The position numbers and the translations under genes were made by a program. From the NCBI GenBank assembly GCA_028868395.1, contig JAGWUO010000025.1:1-9390 (forward strand): a DNA stretch of 9,390 nt, given 5' to 3'. The notes beneath the pieces are model-generated. The model was not told the origin of the DNA. It made no database searches and was given only the letters and a program-made list of their open reading frames with translations. This stretch comes from Cytophagales bacterium (GTDB lineage Bacteria; Bacteroidota; Bacteroidia; Cytophagales; Spirosomataceae). Each line of letters opens with the position of its first letter. Positions within the stretch are counted from its first letter, which is position 1. Positions 7,844-9,390 of the stretch are shown piece by piece.

Positions 7844-8199
7844 TGAAGGTTTTGGTCTATGGTGCGAGTACGAACCCAAGTCGATATGCCTATATCGCTA
7901 CGGAATTGCTTTTGCAACATGGACATGATGTCTCTCTAGTAGGGATTAAAAAAGGGGAAGTGTTAGGCTTACCTATTCAACAGGAACAACCTCTTCTAAC
8001 AGAAATCGATACCGTTACACTTTATGTAGGTCCAGCGAATCAGGAGGGACTGATTGATTATTTAAGATCAATAAACCCTAGAAGGGTGATTTTCAATCCA
8101 GGCACAGAAAATCCTGAGCTCGAAAGGGCATTAGAAAAATCGGGAATTCAAACAGAAGAGGCCTGCACGCTGGTATTATTACATACAGGCCAGTTTTAG
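7843..8199 (+). CDS. CoA-binding domain protein (YccU/CoA_binding_2-like)
   Basis: A 118-residue single-domain Rossmann protein. The N-terminal strand and loop VLVYGASTNPSRYAY (3-17) is the nucleotide-contact motif of the CoA_binding_2 family. It is followed by a helix with HGHDV (26-30), the short strand LVGIKKGEVLGLPI (32-45), an IDTVTLYVG strand (55-63), RVIFNPGTENPEL (81-93) and a family-typical late Cys in EACTLVLL (Cys108). Such proteins resemble the CoA-binding domain of succinyl-CoA synthetase, but most have no assigned reaction. Here it is coupled to metF by a TAATG overlap and is the last gene of the metH-metF operon. That context hints at a link with C1 or methionine metabolism but does not prove one. 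The stop lies 4 nt from the convergent purS stop. Confidence 0.88.
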   Translation: MKVLVYGASTNPSRYAYIATELLLQHGHDVSLVGIKKGEVLGLPIQQEQPLLTEIDTVTLYVGPANQEGLIDYLRSINPRRVIFNPGTENPELERALEKSGIQTEEACTLVLLHTGQF

Positions 8200-8203
8200 T
8201 AGC

Positions 8204-8455
8204 TTATTGAGCTGTTAACGTAAACTCAAATTCCTCCATAATCAAGTTTGCTAGCAATTTCTTGCAGGCGTTAGTTACCACCTCATTTGCTTCAGCTTCA
8301 GAAGCTGCATCCACGGTTAATGTGATGTGCTTGCCTATACGAACGCCTGCCACTTGGTTAATACCTAAGTTTTGTAAGCCAATAAGTACCGCTTTACCCT
8401 GAGGATCAAGGATTTCTTTTTGTGGCATTACGTTGATTTCAGCTAAGAATTTCAT
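8204..8455 (-). CDS. purS: phosphoribosylformylglycinamidine synthase subunit PurS
   Basis: PurS is the small structural subunit that bridges PurQ (glutaminase) and small PurL in FGAM synthase, the ATP- and glutamine-dependent fourth step of de novo purine synthesis. The 83-residue product has the usual length and sequence features: MKFLAEINVMPQKEILDPQG at the N-terminus, GLQNLGINQVAGVRIGKHI (26-44) and a C-terminal ferredoxin-like half ending EEFEFTL. The ATG overlaps the pssA stop by one base (TAATG), giving a clear start. Neither purL nor purQ is in the window, so the partner subunits must be encoded elsewhere. Its presence implies the multi-subunit (small PurL) form of the enzyme rather than the single large E. 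coli-type PurL. Confidence 0.93.
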   Translation of the reverse strand: MKFLAEINVMPQKEILDPQGKAVLIGLQNLGINQVAGVRIGKHITLTVDAASEAEANEVVTNACKKLLANLIMEEFEFTLTAQ

Positions 8456-9168
8456 TATTTGTTTGGATTTAAAAGGAAAATAAGGCCGGAAAGGAGGATG
8501 TATGCAATCACTAAAACCGGAATTGCTGCAAATTTAAGCATAACAAGGGCAGCAATGCAAAAAATAAGGAAAATGAATTTTACTTGATTGCTTTTCCAAT
8601 CCCAAGTCTTAAACTTAAACGCCAGTAAGGGTAATTCACAAACCATCAGGTAACTCATCACGACCGAATAAATCAATAGGCCTTTAAAGGATAAAATATA
8701 GGTGCTGTATTCTGGCTGGAAATGTAGAATTAGGGGTAAAGACGCAATTAAAAGTCCATTTGCTGGGGTAGGGACACCGATGAACTGATCACTTTGGCGG
8801 GTATCAATGTTGAATTTGGCTAAACGATAGGCGGACATTAAAGCCAAAGCAAAAACCAGGAATGGTTTGTAGAATCCAAATATTCCCACGCTGCATTGTG
8901 ATCCGCAACTTTGTTCTACCAACGAAAACAAGATAAAGGCCGGTAAAACACCAAAGGAGACCATATCGGCTAACGAATCCAGTTCTTTACCCAGATCAGA
9001 ATAGGCTTGTAAAGCTCTAGCTAAAAATCCATCGAAGAAGTCGCAGACAAGTGATATAAACATACAATAAGAGGCGCTCACTAAATCGCCTTGCATCACG
9101 AACCAAAGTCCAATGCAACCCGCTAATAAATTACCTAGCGTTAAGAGGTTAGGGATTTCTTTTTTCAT
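8455..9168 (-). CDS. pssA: CDP-diacylglycerol--serine O-phosphatidyltransferase
   Basis: This integral membrane enzyme makes phosphatidylserine and CMP from CDP-diacylglycerol and L-serine, the precursor of phosphatidylethanolamine. The 237-residue product carries the complete CDP-alcohol phosphotransferase motif: Asp43-x2-Asp46-Gly47-x2-Ala50-Arg51-x8-Gly60-x3-Asp64-x3-Asp68. All four aspartates that bind the divalent metals are present. FIGVPTPANGL (129-139) is typical of the bacterial type II PssA subclass and helps separate it from PgsA. About six or more hydrophobic segments are visible (from about residues 8-25, 29-45, 68-85, 101-117, 135-150, 160-180 and 197-232). The short loop between Ser87 and Gly95 contains two Cys (SCGSQC) that might pair. 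The ATG overlaps the stop of the upstream hydrolase gene (ATGA), and its stop overlaps the purS ATG. Confidence 0.95.
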   Translation of the reverse strand: MKKEIPNLLTLGNLLAGCIGLWFVMQGDLVSASYCMFISLVCDFFDGFLARALQAYSDLGKELDSLADMVSFGVLPAFILFSLVEQSCGSQCSVGIFGFYKPFLVFALALMSAYRLAKFNIDTRQSDQFIGVPTPANGLLIASLPLILHFQPEYSTYILSFKGLLIYSVVMSYLMVCELPLLAFKFKTWDWKSNQVKFIFLIFCIAALVMLKFAAIPVLVIAYILLSGLIFLLNPNK

Positions 9169-9390
9169 GCTTTTACGTATGGATTGGATACTTTCTCTTC
9201 TCCGATAGTGGTGCTTCCTCCATGTCCGGGATACACAATCGTCGAGTCAGGTAAGGTATATAATTGTGTTTGAATACTATGTACTAAATCAGCGTGATTG
9301 CAAAGTGGGAAGTCCGTTCTACCCACACTTCGTCTAAATAACACATCCCCATCAAACAAAAGGCCCTCTTTTTCAAAATACAAGGCCACA
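9165..9390 (-). CDS. MBL-fold metallo-hydrolase (glyoxalase II-like), C-terminal part only
   Basis: Only the last 75 residues are inside the window. The frame is open to the right edge, and the GTG at 9389 is an internal Val, not a start. Visible signatures are VALYFEKEGLLFDGD (with the metal-bridging Asp of the FxGDxLF element), the adjacent SVGRTDF, and YPGHGGSTTIGEEKVSNPY with the C-terminal metal-ligand His. These match the YcbL / hydroxyacylglutathione hydrolase-like group of the metallo-beta-lactamase superfamily. The HxHxDH core motif would lie upstream, outside the window. The substrate cannot be decided from this fragment; a thioester hydrolase or glyoxalase II-type activity is the usual annotation. 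The stop TGA overlaps the pssA ATG, so the two are probably co-transcribed. Confidence 0.9.
   Translation of the reverse strand, partial: VALYFEKEGLLFDGDVLFRRSVGRTDFPLCNHADLVHSIQTQLYTLPDSTIVYPGHGGSTTIGEEKVSNPYVKA

Noticed and set aside
8160..8191. Possible bidirectional terminator hairpin (GGCCTG / CAGGCC) at the convergent ends of the CoA-binding gene and purS
   Set aside because: The stem is only 6 bp with a 20-nt loop, lies inside coding sequence, and is followed by just AGTTTTAG. This is too weak to call.
9165..9389. Complete 74-residue gene starting at GTG 9389
   Set aside because: The frame continues past the window edge, and the sequence begins in the middle of the MBL fold, so it is a truncated view of a longer gene.

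Overview
The window is an ordinary, gene-dense chromosomal stretch from a member of the Bacteroidota, most likely Cytophagales. The indications are a TIGR02757/DUF2400 gene, a probable DUF4905 gene, a LysM plus degenerate RlpA-type lipoprotein-like gene, A/T-rich start regions without Shine-Dalgarno sequences, and a Bacteroidetes-type -7 box (TATATTTG) before metH. The taxon is inferred from gene content and was not tested by a search. Eleven protein genes fill almost all of the sequence. No gene-free stretch exceeds about 65 bases, and I saw no tRNA, rRNA, CRISPR array, insertion sequence or phage gene.

Positions 1-2257 hold a minus-strand run of four tightly packed genes, read from right to left: a DUF4905-like protein that starts at TTG, a secreted two-LysM protein with a double-psi beta-barrel tail, a 53-residue membrane protein, and a TIGR02757 protein that runs off the left edge. 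The joints are a 14-nt overlap, a 1-nt gap and an ATGA overlap, so this looks like a translationally coupled operon. A 64-bp divergent spacer separates it from kdsB, the plus-strand CMP-Kdo synthetase of lipopolysaccharide synthesis.

Positions 3139-8199 carry a methionine and one-carbon operon: cobalamin-dependent methionine synthase metH (all domains present, including the reactivation domain), methylenetetrahydrofolate reductase metF (8-nt overlap), and a small CoA-binding Rossmann protein (1-nt overlap). MetF makes 5-methyl-THF, and MetH uses it to methylate homocysteine. The role of the third protein is unknown.

Positions 8204-9390 hold a convergent minus-strand group read from the right edge: the C-terminal part of an MBL-fold hydrolase, pssA (phosphatidylserine synthase) and purS (a subunit of FGAM synthase). 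They are joined by ATGA and TAATG overlaps. The plus and minus operons end only 4 nt apart.

I did not find a convincing new system. The points most worth a second look are two well-formed hairpins (the metH leader and the metF end), a roughly 25-residue insertion in the MetH reactivation domain, a DUF4905-like reading frame with no internal Met codon, and a catalytically eroded RlpA-like domain.
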